This document shows positions 20,381 through 30,335 of a stretch of DNA of 64,000 nt, piece by piece. The position numbers and the translations under genes were made by a program. The DNA is taken from contig CAVVJO010000035.1 in assembly GCA_963748545.1 (NCBI GenBank), positions 372,001-436,000 on the forward strand. Direction: 5' to 3'. The DNA comes from Roseiarcus sp963748545 (GTDB lineage: Bacteria > Pseudomonadota > Alphaproteobacteria > Rhizobiales > Beijerinckiaceae). Below the pieces are notes generated by a model. That model was given only the letters and a program-made list of their open reading frames with translations. It made no database searches and was not told the DNA's origin. Each line of letters starts with the position of its first letter. Within the stretch, counting starts at the first letter, position 1.

Positions 20381-21889
20381 TCAGAATTTGATGCGAAGAC
20401 CGACGGTCGGATCGATGTTCTGCGTCTGCAGATATCCCGACGCCATGCCGCCATAGACGTTCGACAGCGCGACGCCAAAATAGAGATCCATGCGCTTGTA
20501 CGGGCGGTAGTCGATCAGCAGGGAGAAGGAGTCGGTCGATCCGGCGCATGAGCCGGACTTGGTGTTGACCCCCGTGCCTGTGCACACACCCGTGTAATAG
20601 TCATTCTGGAAGCCGTAGTAGACGCCGCCCATGACGTCGAGCTGGGAGTTGAACGCGTATTTTATGCCAGTCCAGAAGAAATTGAAGAGTTTGTTGTTGT
20701 CATAGGCCGTGTAGTTCGTCCACTGAGTCGGCCAGTATTTTGGAGCCCCCGGTATCCACGACGGGATCGTGGCGGGAATGTTATACCCGCCGATTGTCTT
20801 GAAGCCGTTCAGGTAGTCGTCGCTCGGGTTCGCTTGCCGGTACACCTCGTAGCCGCCGTAGAACGTGACGGCGTCGCTCAATTTGTACTTTGCCGCGACA
20901 ATCAGGCCGGTGTTGTTCGACAGCGTCGCCTTCAGGTCGGACGCGTTGTAGTACTGGGGAATGGCGGACGAACACGCGGTGGAGCTGCACGAGCCGCTGA
21001 AGATGCCAGCGCCCACGGCGTTCTCGACGAAGCCCGCCACGGCGTCGAGCGACAGTCGCCCGAGGTCCGCGCCCACCTGACCTTGAACCATGGCGGTCGA
21101 GCCGTTGCCGAGATTATAGCCGCCGGTCTGCACCAGCGCGGCGGCCCGGAAATTGGCGATCGCGAGCCGATAGGTGAGAGCCGTGTTCGAGCGGGTCGCC
21201 TCGGTGTTGCCGAAGCCCGCGTAGGAGCCAAAAAACCCCAAGGGATCGAAAGCGTTCGGGGCGCCGAGCGGGTCATACGCGCTGAGGATGTCCAGCGAGA
21301 GCGCATTGACCCGTCCCCAGGTCAGCGTGCCATAGGTCGTGTTGCTGACGCCGAGGAAGGCCTGCGAATTGTCCCACTGGCCGGCGCGGCTCGAATCGCC
21401 ATTGGAGCTCTGGATCACGACCGCCTTGCCGTTGTTCATGACGAGCGAGCTTTGGCCGCTGAGGAGCGTGCCGGAATAAGGATCGAAGCCGGCTTCGACG
21501 GCGCCGATCAGCGACCAGCCCGCTGCGATCGGCTCGCTGATTTTGGCGCCGAGGACCGTGGTGCTGATGTTGTTGGGGGACCACACCCACTTCGGGCCGT
21601 TGTTCTGTCTGCTGATCAGACTCTGCAGGCCGCTGCCCGGGTAGGGCGCGTTGTAAGACGCGCCGTTGGTCATGTAGGCGAGGCCGCCGAGATCGAGCGT
21701 CCCATAGACCGTCACGCCCATGGCGCTGATCGGGCAGGCGGCGGCCGAGGTGTCGAGCCAGGTCCAGAACGAGGCGAAACAGTTCGGCGGCGAAGCCGCC
21801 GCCGGCGCTTTCGTGGTCGGCAAGTCGGCCGCATGGGCGAGGGTCGCGAGCCCCAGCGCCCCCGAAAATACAGCCCCGACCGCTTTCAT
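20381..21889 (-). CDS. Outer-membrane porin
   Basis: 502-residue porin. The start is ATG 21889, giving a signal peptide MKAVGAVFSGALGLATLAHA cleaved before ADLPTT. The mature chain is rich in Gly, Asn, Tyr and Ser with alternating hydrophobic strands (VTVYGTLDLGGLAY), contains Cys pairs (NCFASFWTW..AACPIS), and ends in Phe (GLRIKF), the usual signal for outer-membrane insertion. It is of the general gram-negative porin type seen in Hyphomicrobiales. Codon use is less GC-biased than its neighbours, as is common for porins. Convergent with murU. Confidence 0.88.
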   Translation of the reverse strand: MKAVGAVFSGALGLATLAHAADLPTTKAPAAASPPNCFASFWTWLDTSAAACPISAMGVTVYGTLDLGGLAYMTNGASYNAPYPGSGLQSLISRQNNGPKWVWSPNNISTTVLGAKISEPIAAGWSLIGAVEAGFDPYSGTLLSGQSSLVMNNGKAVVIQSSNGDSSRAGQWDNSQAFLGVSNTTYGTLTWGRVNALSLDILSAYDPLGAPNAFDPLGFFGSYAGFGNTEATRSNTALTYRLAIANFRAAALVQTGGYNLGNGSTAMVQGQVGADLGRLSLDAVAGFVENAVGAGIFSGSCSSTACSSAIPQYYNASDLKATLSNNTGLIVAAKYKLSDAVTFYGGYEVYRQANPSDDYLNGFKTIGGYNIPATIPSWIPGAPKYWPTQWTNYTAYDNNKLFNFFWTGIKYAFNSQLDVMGGVYYGFQNDYYTGVCTGTGVNTKSGSCAGSTDSFSLLIDYRPYKRMDLYFGVALSNVYGGMASGYLQTQNIDPTVGLRIKF

Positions 21890-22275
21890 CGCCCCGCCCC
21901 CCGCACAAGGGTCGCATGGAGCGCCGCTCCATCGCCGTTGTGGACCGAATCCGCCTTTGCATGCGCGCGAGTTCGCTCGTCTTCCGCAGTTGCGCGGACG
22001 CCTCGCTTTCTTGTGGGAGCCCACCGATCTCAAGCGCCGTTTCTTGCGCCGCCGAGCCGCCGGATCTCGCCCACTCGTCTTAGCCTCAATTCGCGTCCGG
22101 CAATAGATGGTTGCGAACGCGTCGAGACCTGAAGCGCGGTCGGCTCCGGCCGTCGTCGGCGTATCGGCGACCGCCGTTGCAACGCGACCTATTTCCCAAA
22201 TCCCCCGACTTGTCTTATTCCCTGCGCCCCAGGAGTCCGGGGCGGTTCGCCGCCCCTGTTGGAGGCGTGGATGCG
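21890..22275. other. Intergenic region between divergent porin and murC
   Basis: 386 bp that must hold promoters for both genes. The only clear signal is GGAGG at 22261-22265, ten bases before the murC ATG. No operator or small gene could be recognised; reading frames here lack a plausible protein. Confidence 0.5.
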
Positions 22276-23688
22276 ATGAAGCTGCCGAACGAGATCGGCC
22301 CCATTCATTTTGTCGGCATCGGCGGCATCGGCATGTCGGGAATCGCCGAGGTGCTGATCAATCTCGGCCACGCCGTCCAGGGCTCGGACGCTAGCGACAA
22401 CGCCAACGTCAAGCGGCTGCGCGAGCTCGGCGCCAAGGTGTTCGTCGGCCACGACGCGGGCAACCTCGGCGACGCCGCGGTCGTCGTGGTCTCGACCGCG
22501 ATCCGGCGCGATAACCCGGAATTGGCCGCGGCGCGCGCGAAACGCATCCCGGTCGTGCGCCGCGCCGAAATGCTGGCCGAGCTTATGCGGCTGAAAAGCT
22601 GCGTTGCCGTCGCGGGCACCCACGGCAAGACGACGACGACCGCGCTCGTGGCGACGCTGCTCGAGGCGGCGGGATTGGACCCGACCGTCATCAACGGCGG
22701 CATCATCAACGCCTATGGCGCCAACGCCCGCCTCGGCGCGGGCGACTGGATGGTGGTCGAGGCCGACGAGAGCGACGGCACGTTCCTGAAGCTGCCGGCG
22801 GATGTGGCGATCGTCACCAACATCGACCCCGAGCACCTCGATCACTTCAAGACCTTCGACGCGATCAAGGACGCCTTTCTGGCGCTGATCGAGAATCTGC
22901 CGTTCTATGGCTTCGCCGTGATGTGCCATGACCATCCGACCGTGCAGGAACTGGTCGGCAAGATCGAGGACCGCCGCGTCTTCACCTATGGCGAGAACCC
23001 GCAGGCCGACATCCGCCTGCTCGACGTCGAGATGAGCGGCGGCGTCACGCGTTTCGCCGTGCTGGTCCGCGAGCGGGCGACCGGCCGCGCGACCTACATC
23101 GACAATCTCGCGCTGCCGATGCCGGGACGCCACAATGCGCTGAACGCCACCGCGGCGATCGCCGTCGCCCATCAGCTCGGCGCCTCGGTCGAGGTGATCC
23201 GCAGGGGGATCGAGAACTTCGGCGGGGTCAAGCGGCGCTTCACCAAGACAGGGACATGGAACGGCGTCGCCATCTACGACGACTATGGCCACCATCCCGT
23301 CGAGATCGCGGCCGTGCTCAAGGCGGCGCGGGGCGCGACCTCAGGCAAGGTGATCGCGATCGTGCAGCCGCATCGCTATTCGCGCCTCGCCTCGCTGTTC
23401 GACGCCTTCGCCACCTGCTTCAACGACGCCGACAGCGTGCTCGTCGCCGACGTCTACCCCGCGGGCGAAGCGCCGATCGACGGCGCCGACAAGGCGCACC
23501 TCGCCGCCGCGATCGCCGCGCATGGCCACCGTCACGCGGTTGCGCTGCCCTCGCCCCGGGACATTGCGCCGAGAGTGCGCGAACTCGCCGCTTCCGGCGA
23601 TATCGTCGTTTTCCTCGGCGCAGGCACGATCACGCAGTGGGCCTATGCGCTGCCTGGCGAACTGGCCGCGCTCGAGGGAGCGAGGTGA
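22276..23688 (+). CDS. murC: UDP-N-acetylmuramate--L-alanine ligase
   Basis: 470-residue Mur ligase that adds the first stem amino acid to UDP-MurNAc. It starts at ATG 22276 with GGAGG upstream. The N-domain has FVGIGGIGMSGIAE, the ATP loop is AGTHGKTTTTA at residues 113-123, and the Mg/ATP segment VEADESDGTFL and DDYGHHPVEI follow. Intact. First gene of the cell-wall cluster in this window; its stop overlaps the next ATG by one base. Confidence 0.96.
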   Translation: MKLPNEIGPIHFVGIGGIGMSGIAEVLINLGHAVQGSDASDNANVKRLRELGAKVFVGHDAGNLGDAAVVVVSTAIRRDNPELAAARAKRIPVVRRAEMLAELMRLKSCVAVAGTHGKTTTTALVATLLEAAGLDPTVINGGIINAYGANARLGAGDWMVVEADESDGTFLKLPADVAIVTNIDPEHLDHFKTFDAIKDAFLALIENLPFYGFAVMCHDHPTVQELVGKIEDRRVFTYGENPQADIRLLDVEMSGGVTRFAVLVRERATGRATYIDNLALPMPGRHNALNATAAIAVAHQLGASVEVIRRGIENFGGVKRRFTKTGTWNGVAIYDDYGHHPVEIAAVLKAARGATSGKVIAIVQPHRYSRLASLFDAFATCFNDADSVLVADVYPAGEAPIDGADKAHLAAAIAAHGHRHAVALPSPRDIAPRVRELAASGDIVVFLGAGTITQWAYALPGELAALEGAR

Positions 23689-24389
23689 TGTCCCAGACCG
23701 CCGTCGCGATCCGGCACGTCGCGTTCGAGGACGTCGGCGTGTGGAAAGAGCCCCTTGCCGAAAGAGGCTATTCGCTCACTTACCTCGAGGCGGGCGTCGA
23801 CGATCTTTCGGTCGAGGCCGTGCTTTCCGCGGATCTCCTGATCGTGCTCGGCGGCCCGATCGGCGCCTACGAAACGGACGCCTATCCGTTTCTGGTCGAG
23901 GAGATCGCGACGATCCGGCGCCGTATCGAGCAACAAAAGGCCATCCTCGGGGTTTGTCTCGGGGCGCAGCTCATGGCGGTCGCGCTCGGCGCGCGCGTCG
24001 CGCCAGGCCCGGGCAAGGAGATCGGTTATGCGCCGGTCGCGCTGACCGGCGCAGGCCGCAACTCGCCGCTCGGGCGCCTCGAAGGCTTGCCCGTGCTGCA
24101 CTGGCACGGCGACAATTGCGAGCTGCCGCCGGGAGCGGAGCGGCTCGCCTCAACTCCCCTGTGTCCGGTCCAGGCGTTCCGCGCCGGCCCGGCGTCGCTC
24201 GGCCTCCAGTTCCACGTCGAAGCCGATCCGAAACGAATCGAGGCCTGGCTCATCGGCCACGCGAGCGAGCTCGGCCAGGCCGGGATCAGTCCGAGCCTCC
24301 TTCGCGCCGATGCATTGCGTCTGGGAGCGACGACCGCGGCGGCGGGGCGGGCGATCCTCTCCGAATGGCTCGAGGCCCAGGCCCCATGA
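23688..24389 (+). CDS. Class I glutamine amidotransferase-like protein
   Basis: 233-residue GATase1 protein of the GMP-synthase-like, stand-alone type. The nucleophile is Cys in LGVCLGAQLMA near residue 87, the catalytic His is in LQFHVEADP near 169, followed by the acid, and IVLGGPIGAYE forms the oxyanion strand. All triad parts are present, so it should release ammonia from glutamine. It overlaps murC by one base and murB by four (ATGA), so it is translated with the peptidoglycan enzymes. A GATase at this position is unusual; a role in amidating a wall precursor is conceivable but unproven. Confidence 0.8.
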   Translation: MSQTAVAIRHVAFEDVGVWKEPLAERGYSLTYLEAGVDDLSVEAVLSADLLIVLGGPIGAYETDAYPFLVEEIATIRRRIEQQKAILGVCLGAQLMAVALGARVAPGPGKEIGYAPVALTGAGRNSPLGRLEGLPVLHWHGDNCELPPGAERLASTPLCPVQAFRAGPASLGLQFHVEADPKRIEAWLIGHASELGQAGISPSLLRADALRLGATTAAAGRAILSEWLEAQAP

Positions 24390-25298
24390 GCTTTGCAGAA
24401 GAAATCCGGTCGGCCGCTGAGGCGGTCCGCGGGGCCGTCGTCTACGATGCGCCGCTCGCGCCTCTGACGTGGCTCCGCGCCGGCGGCGCGGCGGAAGCTC
24501 TGTTTTCGCCGGCCGGCGAGGACGACCTTGCCGAGTTCCTGACCCGTCTGCCCGCGACCGTTCCCGTCACGGTCATCGGTCTCGGCTCCAACCTGATCGT
24601 GCGCGACGGAGGGGTCGCGGGCGTGGTCGTCCGCCTCGGCGGCAAGCCTTTCAACACGATCGACGTGATGGCCGATTCCCGCATCGTCGCGGGCGCCGCG
24701 GCCCCGGACCAGTTTGTCGCGAAAGCGGCGTCGACGGCGGGTGTCGACGGCCTCGCCTTCCTGCGCGGCGTTCCTGGTTCGATCGGCGGAGCGCTGCGGA
24801 TGAACGCCGGCGCCCACGGCGGCGAGATCAAGGACGTATTGGTCGAGGCGCGCGGCGTCGATCGCGCGGGCGTGATCCGCGTCTTCGGGAACGCGGACAT
24901 GGGCTATTCCTATCGCCACAGCGCCGCGCCGGACGACGTGATCTTCACCCGCGCGACCCTCCAGGGACGCCCGGGCGATCCGGACGCGATCCTCGCCGAG
25001 ATGGAGCGGATCACCCGGGCGCGAGAGGCTTCGCAGCCGATCCGGGAGAAGACCGGCGGCTCGACCTTCAAGAACCCGCCCGGCCTGAAGGCGTGGGAGC
25101 TGATCGACCGGGCGGGCTGCCGCGGCTTCATCCTCGGCGACGCCGAGATTTCGATGATGCACTGCAACTTCCTGATCAATCGGGGCCAAGCGACCGCGGC
25201 CGACCTCGAAGCCCTCGGCGAGGAAGTCCGGCGCCGCGTGCTGGAGACGAGCGGCGTGACGCTGCGAATGGGAGATCCGGCGAATAGGGCGGCCTTAG
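24386..25298 (+). CDS. murB: UDP-N-acetylenolpyruvoylglucosamine reductase (frameshifted near 25267)
   Basis: FAD enzyme that reduces UDP-GlcNAc-enolpyruvate to UDP-MurNAc. The FAD-binding segment is GLGSNLIVRDGGVAGVV, then GVPGSIGGALRMNAGAHGGE; the active-site region has TGGSTFKNP and GDAEISMMHCNFLIN. As written, the frame runs on to 25384 with a low-complexity Arg/Pro tail. Removing one A at 25267-25268 gives the family's normal end, LRWEIRRIGRP, with TAG at 25296-25298. The true gene therefore most likely ends at 25298, leaving a 160-bp promoter region before ddl. Confidence 0.9.
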
Positions 25299-25380
25299 CC
25301 CCTTCGCCCAGAAAGGGAGCGCGTCCCTTCCGCGATCCGCGGCAAGTCTCCAGGCCTTTTTCGGCGGCGAATCGCCCGGG

Positions 25381-25395
25381 TTAAGACCCCGTTAA
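25381..25395 (+). promoter_or_regulatory. CtrA-binding box 1 upstream of ddl-ftsQAZ
   Basis: TTAA-GACCCCG-TTAA, a perfect match to the CtrA consensus TTAA-N7-TTAA. It lies 64 bp before the ddl start, 25 bp upstream of a second perfect box. Confidence 0.65.
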
Positions 25396-25405
25396 GCGCG
25401 CCGCC

Positions 25406-25420
25406 TTAAGTCTGCCTTAA
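25406..25420 (+). promoter_or_regulatory. CtrA-binding box 2 upstream of ddl-ftsQAZ
   Basis: TTAA-GTCTGCC-TTAAC, a second perfect TTAA-N7-TTAA box. Two exact boxes in 40 bp of GC-rich DNA, directly before the division genes, are very unlikely by chance. CtrA control of ftsQA/ftsZ is established in Caulobacter; here it is inferred from sequence alone. Confidence 0.65.
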
Positions 25421-25458
25421 CTGTGCCGCTTGGCGGATCGTTAGGGAAGTGTCGCGCA

Positions 25459-26379
25459 ATGAAACACGTCGCGGTCCTGATGGGCGGCTGGTCGGCTGAG
25501 CGGCCGGTGTCGCTGAACTCCGGCCGCCAGTGCGCCGACGCGCTCGAAGCCTCGGGCTATCGCGTCACCCGCATCGATGTCGACCGCTCGATCGCCGACA
25601 CCCTCGCGCGTCTGAAACCCGACGTCGCCTTCAACGCCCTGCATGGGGTCGGCGGCGAGGACGGGACGATCCAGGGCGTGCTGGAGATCCTGCGCATCCC
25701 CTATACCCACTCCGGGGTGCTGTCCTCGGCGCTCGCAATGCAGAAGGACCTCGCCAAGACGGTCTTGGCCGCGGCCGGCGTGCCCGTCGCGCAGGGGCTG
25801 GTGATCGACCGGCGCGAGGCCGCGCTCCGCCACGCGATGGCGCCCCCCTATGTCCTGAAGCCGGTTTGCGAGGGGTCGTCGTTCGGCGTGGTGATCGTCA
25901 AGGAGGATCGCGCTGACCCGCCCCAGGAGGTCGGGCGCGACGACTGGCCCTACGGCGACGCGCTGCTCGCCGAAAAATTCGTCGATGGGCAAGAACTGAC
26001 CTGCGCGGTGATGGGCGAGCGGGTGTTCGACATCATCGAGATCGAGTCGATTTCCGAAGCGTTCTACGGATATGACGCAAAGTACGCAAAAGGTGGGTCC
26101 CGGCACATCCTTCCGGCAAATCTTAAACCGAATATTTACCATAAGGTCCAAGAGTTGACCCTCAGAGCGCATCGAGCGCTGGGGTGTCGGGGCGTCAGTC
26201 GCGCCGACTTCCGGTTCGATGAGACGAAAGGCGATGAGGGCGAACTCGTGTGTCTCGAGGTCAACACCCAGCCAGGCATGACGGAAACTTCGCTGGTCCC
26301 CGATATGGCGGCCTACGCGGGGCTTTCGTTCGCGGAGCTGGTGGCCTGGATGGTGGAGGACGCCTCGTGCGACCGCTGA
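25459..26379 (+). CDS. ddl: D-alanine--D-alanine ligase
   Basis: 306-residue ATP-grasp enzyme that makes D-Ala-D-Ala for the peptidoglycan stem. The start is ATG 25459 (MKHVAVLMGGWSAERPVSL). ATP-grasp segments are YVLKPVCEGSSFGV, the lid with AFYGYDAKYAKGGS, and SRADFRFDE plus LEVNTQPGMTETSL near the end (Mg and product binding). Intact. Its last codons overlap the ftsQ GTG start by 13 bases. Two CtrA boxes lie upstream. Confidence 0.95.
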   Translation: MKHVAVLMGGWSAERPVSLNSGRQCADALEASGYRVTRIDVDRSIADTLARLKPDVAFNALHGVGGEDGTIQGVLEILRIPYTHSGVLSSALAMQKDLAKTVLAAAGVPVAQGLVIDRREAALRHAMAPPYVLKPVCEGSSFGVVIVKEDRADPPQEVGRDDWPYGDALLAEKFVDGQELTCAVMGERVFDIIEIESISEAFYGYDAKYAKGGSRHILPANLKPNIYHKVQELTLRAHRALGCRGVSRADFRFDETKGDEGELVCLEVNTQPGMTETSLVPDMAAYAGLSFAELVAWMVEDASCDR

Positions 26380-27299
26380 GCCTCGCCTTCGGCGCCGGCG
26401 TCGTCTCGGCGCCGCCGCGCGCAGCCGCCGCGCCCTCCAAGGTCTTGCTGCGCGGCGAGCGCGCGGCGCGCGGCGCGTTCCGCTTCCGCCTGCCGCTCGA
26501 CCGCCCTCCGCCGCTGGGGGTCGAGATCGCGCTGACGCTGCTGGTGCTCGCGGGCGCCGCCGGCTACGGGGCGGCGCGCGGCGGACAGCTTCAGGCTTTC
26601 GTCGCCGAACATGGCAGCCTCGAAGACGTGGCCGCGAGGACGCTCGGTTTCGGCGTCGACATCGTCACCGTCTCAGGCGCGACCCATATGAGCGAACCGC
26701 GCATCCTCGCGATCGCCGGCGTCAGCGCCAAAAACTCGCTGCCGTTCTTTGACGTCGCGGAGGCGCGCGCCCGGCTCGAGGCCGACCCGCTGGTCGCCCG
26801 GGCGAGCGTGCGCAAGCTCTATCCCAATCAGATCGTCATCGACATCGTCGAGCGCACGCCCTTCGCGGTCTGGCAGAAGGATGGCGAGCTGAAGGCGATC
26901 GCCGCCGACGGCGCCCCGATCGACGAGGTTCATGACAGCCGCTACGGCGGCTTGCCGTTCGTGGTCGGCGAGGGCGCCAACGCCCGGGCGCCGCGAGTTC
27001 ACCGCGCTTCTCGGCGCAATGGAGGAGCTCAGGCCCCGCGTCGAAGCCGGCGTCCTGATCGGCGAGCGGCGCTGGAACCTGCGGCTCAAGTCCGGGATCG
27101 ACGTCAAGCTGCCCGAGACTGATCCGCAGGCTGCGATCGCCACGCTTCTCAAGCTTCAGCGCGAACAGCGCATCCTGGATCGCGACGTGCTCGCGCTCGA
27201 CTTCCGCGCTCCCGACCGGGTGTTCGTCCGGCTGACGCAGGATTCCGCCGCAGCCTGGACCGAGGCGCACGCGCCGAAGAAAAAGACGCGCAGCCATGA
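26367..27299 (+). CDS. ftsQ: Cell division protein FtsQ (frameshifts near 26990 and 27282)
   Basis: About 310-residue divisome protein: cytoplasmic N-terminus, one membrane helix (VEIALTLLVLAGAAGYGAA near residues 50-70), a POTRA domain (TVSGATHMSEPRIL..VSAKNSLPFFDVAEARARLE) and a beta domain (VRKLYPNQIVIDIVERTPFAVWQ). It starts at GTG 26367 with GGAGGA six bases upstream. An extra C near 26990-26992 and a lost A in the A-run at 27280-27284 move the frame out and back. With both repaired the protein ends at TGA 27297-27299, overlapping the ftsA ATG as ATGA. Confidence 0.87.
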
Positions 27300-28612
27300 C
27301 CTTCCGGCCGCTCCCCCCGCGCATGAGGCAGATTCCCGCTCGCAAGGCGGCGATCCTGTCGGTTCTCGACATCGGCGCCTCGAAGATCGTCTGCCTGATC
27401 GCGCGGCTGTCGCCGATGGAGCCGTCGGCCGCGCTGCGCGGCCGCACCCACCGCTGCAAGATCCTCGGCATCGGCCATCAGCGGTCGAGCGGGGTCAAGG
27501 GCGGGGCGATCGTCGATTTGCAGGCGGCCGAGCATGCAACCCGGCTCGCGATCGACGCGGCCGAGCGGATGGCTGGCGTCGAGGTCGGCGGCGTCATCGT
27601 CAACATGTCCGGCGGCCTCCTGTCGTCGCAGCGATTCAACGCCAAAGTGGCTTTGCGCGGCAAGACGGTGTCGGAGCACGACATCCACCGGGTGCTGGAA
27701 GCCGCGTCCGCGGCGAGCACGCTTCCGGGGCGCACCGTGTTGCATGGACTGCCGACCGCCTTCACGCTCGACGCCACGCGCGACGTCAGCGACCCCAAGG
27801 GCATGATCGGCGAGGATCTTGGCGTCGACCTGCACGTCGCCTCGTGCGAGCTGGCGGCGGCGCGCAATCTCATGCTGGTGGTCGAGCGCTGCCACCTGCG
27901 GGTCGAAGCGATGGTGGCCACGCCCTACGCAGCGGGCTTGTCGACGCTGGTCGACGACGAGGCCGAGCTCGGCTCGGCGGTGATCGATTTCGGCGGCGGC
28001 ACGACGACGGTCGGCGTCTTCTCCGGCGGACGGCTCGCCCATGTCGACGCGGTCGCCGTCGGCGGCATCCACGTGACGCGCGACATCGCCCGCGGCCTCA
28101 ACGTGTCGATGGCCGACGCCGAGCGGCTGAAGACGCTCTACGGCGCCTGCATCGCGTCCCCCTCGGACGACCGCAAATCGATCGCCGTGCATCGGCTCGG
28201 CGACGACATGGATCATCCGGCCCATCTGCCGAAGTCCGAACTGATCCGGATCATCCGGCCGCGGGTCGAGGAAATCCTCGAGCTGGTGCGCGACCGGCTG
28301 CGCGCCTCCGGCCATGCCGCCCATGTCGGGCGGCGGCTGGTGATGACCGGCGGCGCCTGTCAGCTGACCGGTCTGCCCGAATTGGTGCGAACGGTCATCT
28401 CGAGCCAGGCCCGAATCGGGCGGCCGCTCGGGATCGAGGGCCTGCCGGAATCGGGCAAGAGCCCGTCGTTCGCGGCCGCCGTCGGCCTGATGATCTACCC
28501 GCAAATGGCCGGCCTGGAATATTTCGAGCCCTCTCGCCATGCGACCCGGCAGGCCTACGAGGGGGAAGGATATGCGACCCGGGTCGGGCGCTGGCTCAAG
28601 GAAAGTTTTTAA
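27296..28612 (+). CDS. ftsA: Cell division protein FtsA
   Basis: 438-residue actin-fold protein that tethers FtsZ to the membrane. The phosphate-binding segments are SVLDIGASKIVCLI (phosphate 1) and AVIDFGGGTTTVGVF (phosphate 2), with the adenosine motif GRRLVMTGGACQLTGL. The C-terminal amphipathic helix RVGRWLKESF is the membrane-targeting tail. Intact. It overlaps ftsQ by four bases and precedes ftsZ by 90 bp. Confidence 0.96.
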   Translation: MTFRPLPPRMRQIPARKAAILSVLDIGASKIVCLIARLSPMEPSAALRGRTHRCKILGIGHQRSSGVKGGAIVDLQAAEHATRLAIDAAERMAGVEVGGVIVNMSGGLLSSQRFNAKVALRGKTVSEHDIHRVLEAASAASTLPGRTVLHGLPTAFTLDATRDVSDPKGMIGEDLGVDLHVASCELAAARNLMLVVERCHLRVEAMVATPYAAGLSTLVDDEAELGSAVIDFGGGTTTVGVFSGGRLAHVDAVAVGGIHVTRDIARGLNVSMADAERLKTLYGACIASPSDDRKSIAVHRLGDDMDHPAHLPKSELIRIIRPRVEEILELVRDRLRASGHAAHVGRRLVMTGGACQLTGLPELVRTVISSQARIGRPLGIEGLPESGKSPSFAAAVGLMIYPQMAGLEYFEPSRHATRQAYEGEGYATRVGRWLKESF

Positions 28613-28702
28613 CAGGTTTCGGGCCCTGCCGGCGAGGGCCTGGAAGGCGCAAGAATGCAGTCATAACGGCGTCCCCGGGCGCCCCAACGGGATGAGGTGA
28701 AC

Positions 28703-30335
28703 ATGTCTATCAACTTGAAGGCGCCCGAACTGAGGGAATTGAAGCCGCGCATCATGGTGTGCGGCGTGGGCGGCGCCGGCGGCAATGCGGTCAACAACAT
28801 GATCGTGTCCGGGCTCTCCGGGGTCGACTTCGTCGTCGCCAACACCGACGCGCAGGCGCTGACATCCTCGCGCGCCGAGCGCATCATCCAGATGGGCCTG
28901 CAGGTCACAGAGGGGTTGGGCGCAGGCTCGAAGCCCGAGGTCGGCAAGGCCGCCGCCGAAGAGGCGCTCGAGGAGATCCGCGACCACCTCGCGGGCGCCC
29001 ACATGGTGTTCGTCACCGCCGGCATGGGCGGGGGCACCGGCACCGGAGCTGCGCCGGTGATCGCGCGGGCCGCGCGCGAGATGGGCATCCTCACCGTCGG
29101 CGTCGTGACGAAGCCCTTCCATTTCGAGGGCGGCCGGCGAATGAAGGTCGCCGAAACCGGAATCACCGACCTGCAGAAGGCGGTCGACACGCTCATCATC
29201 ATCCCGAATCAGAACCTCTTCCGGGTCGCCAACGAGAAGACGACTTTCGCCGACGCCTTCGCCATGGCCGATCAGGTGCTCTATTCCGGCGTCGCTTGCA
29301 TCACCGACCTCATGGTCAAGGAAGGTCTGATCAACCTGGATTTCGCCGACGTCCGCTCGATCATGAGCGAAATGGGCAAGGCGATGATGGGGACGGGCGA
29401 GGCGACCGGCGAAAAGCGCGCCGTGCTCGCCGCGGAGGCGGCGATCGCCAATCCGCTGCTCGACGAGACCTCGATGCGCGGCGCGCGCGGGCTTCTCATC
29501 TCGATCACCGGCGGCAACGATCTCACGCTCTATGAGGTCGACGAGGCGGCGAGCCGCATCCGCCAGGAAGTCGACGAGGAGGCCAACATCATCCTCGGCG
29601 CGACCTTCAATTCGGCGCTCGACGGCGTCGTTCGGGTTTCGGTGGTGGCGACCGGCATCGACCAGATGGCGATTTCCCAGATCGAGCCCGTGACCGTCCT
29701 GTCCCGGCCCGAGCCCCCGCCCCGTTCTCGGACCGCCGCCCCGGCGCCCGGCCCGTCCCGCAACGCGCCCCAGGTCGAGTTGGCCCCGGTCGCTGCAATC
29801 GTCAACGACGTCGAAATTCAGCCGGTCGCGACGGTCGCCGCGCCGTTCCCCGATCCGATCGAAGCGCGGCGCGAGATCGAGGAGGAGGCGGAAGACTACG
29901 ACTTCATCCCGCCCGCGCCGGAGCAGCCGGTGGTTCGCATGCCGCGCATGCCGCAGATCGAGGACCTGCCGCAGGTGGCCCAGAACCAGTTGCGCGCGCG
30001 CGACGCCGCGCAGGTCGGACAGGCCGGGCCGGAGACGCGTCGAAAGTCGCTCCTCGAGAAGCTGGCGGCGTTCGGCATCACCCGTCACGACGAGGAGCCA
30101 GCCGCAAGGCCGGTCGCCGTTCCGGCTCAACCCCCGGCGGCTGCGCCCAGGACCTACGCCACGCCGGTCGCCCAGGCGGACTTCGGTCGCGCTCAAGCCC
30201 GGCCGCTTCCGGCCCGCGCGCCGGCCGCCCCGACAGGCGGAACTCGACGCACACGGCCGACCCGCCCATCGGGCGCCGGTCACCGAGGACGACCACCTCG
30301 ATATCCCGGCGTTTCTGCGGCGGCAGCAAAGCTGA
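28703..30335 (+). CDS. ftsZ: Cell division protein FtsZ (frameshifted near 30225)
   Basis: Tubulin-like GTPase that forms the division ring. GTP-binding marks are VGGAGGNAVNNM, the tubulin signature GMGGGTGTGAAPVIA, and NTDAQAL. The core ends near residue 320 and is followed by a long proline/alanine linker typical of alphaproteobacteria. As written, the frame runs to 30448 with an Arg-rich tail. In the next frame, from the C-rich stretch 30205-30235, the conserved C-terminal peptide DDHLDIPAFLRRQQS ends at TGA 30333-30335. This peptide binds FtsA and other partners, so the shift is most likely a sequence error. Restored length is about 543 residues. Confidence 0.93.

Noticed and set aside
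25299..25384. C-terminal extension of murB
   Set aside because: Low-complexity tail after a one-base insertion; the next frame gives the normal MurB end WEIRRIG.
26932..28695. 587-codon frame linking the ftsQ end through ftsA
   Set aside because: Only its first ~120 residues are FtsQ; the rest is a shadow of ftsA and stays open because of an indel at 27280-27284.
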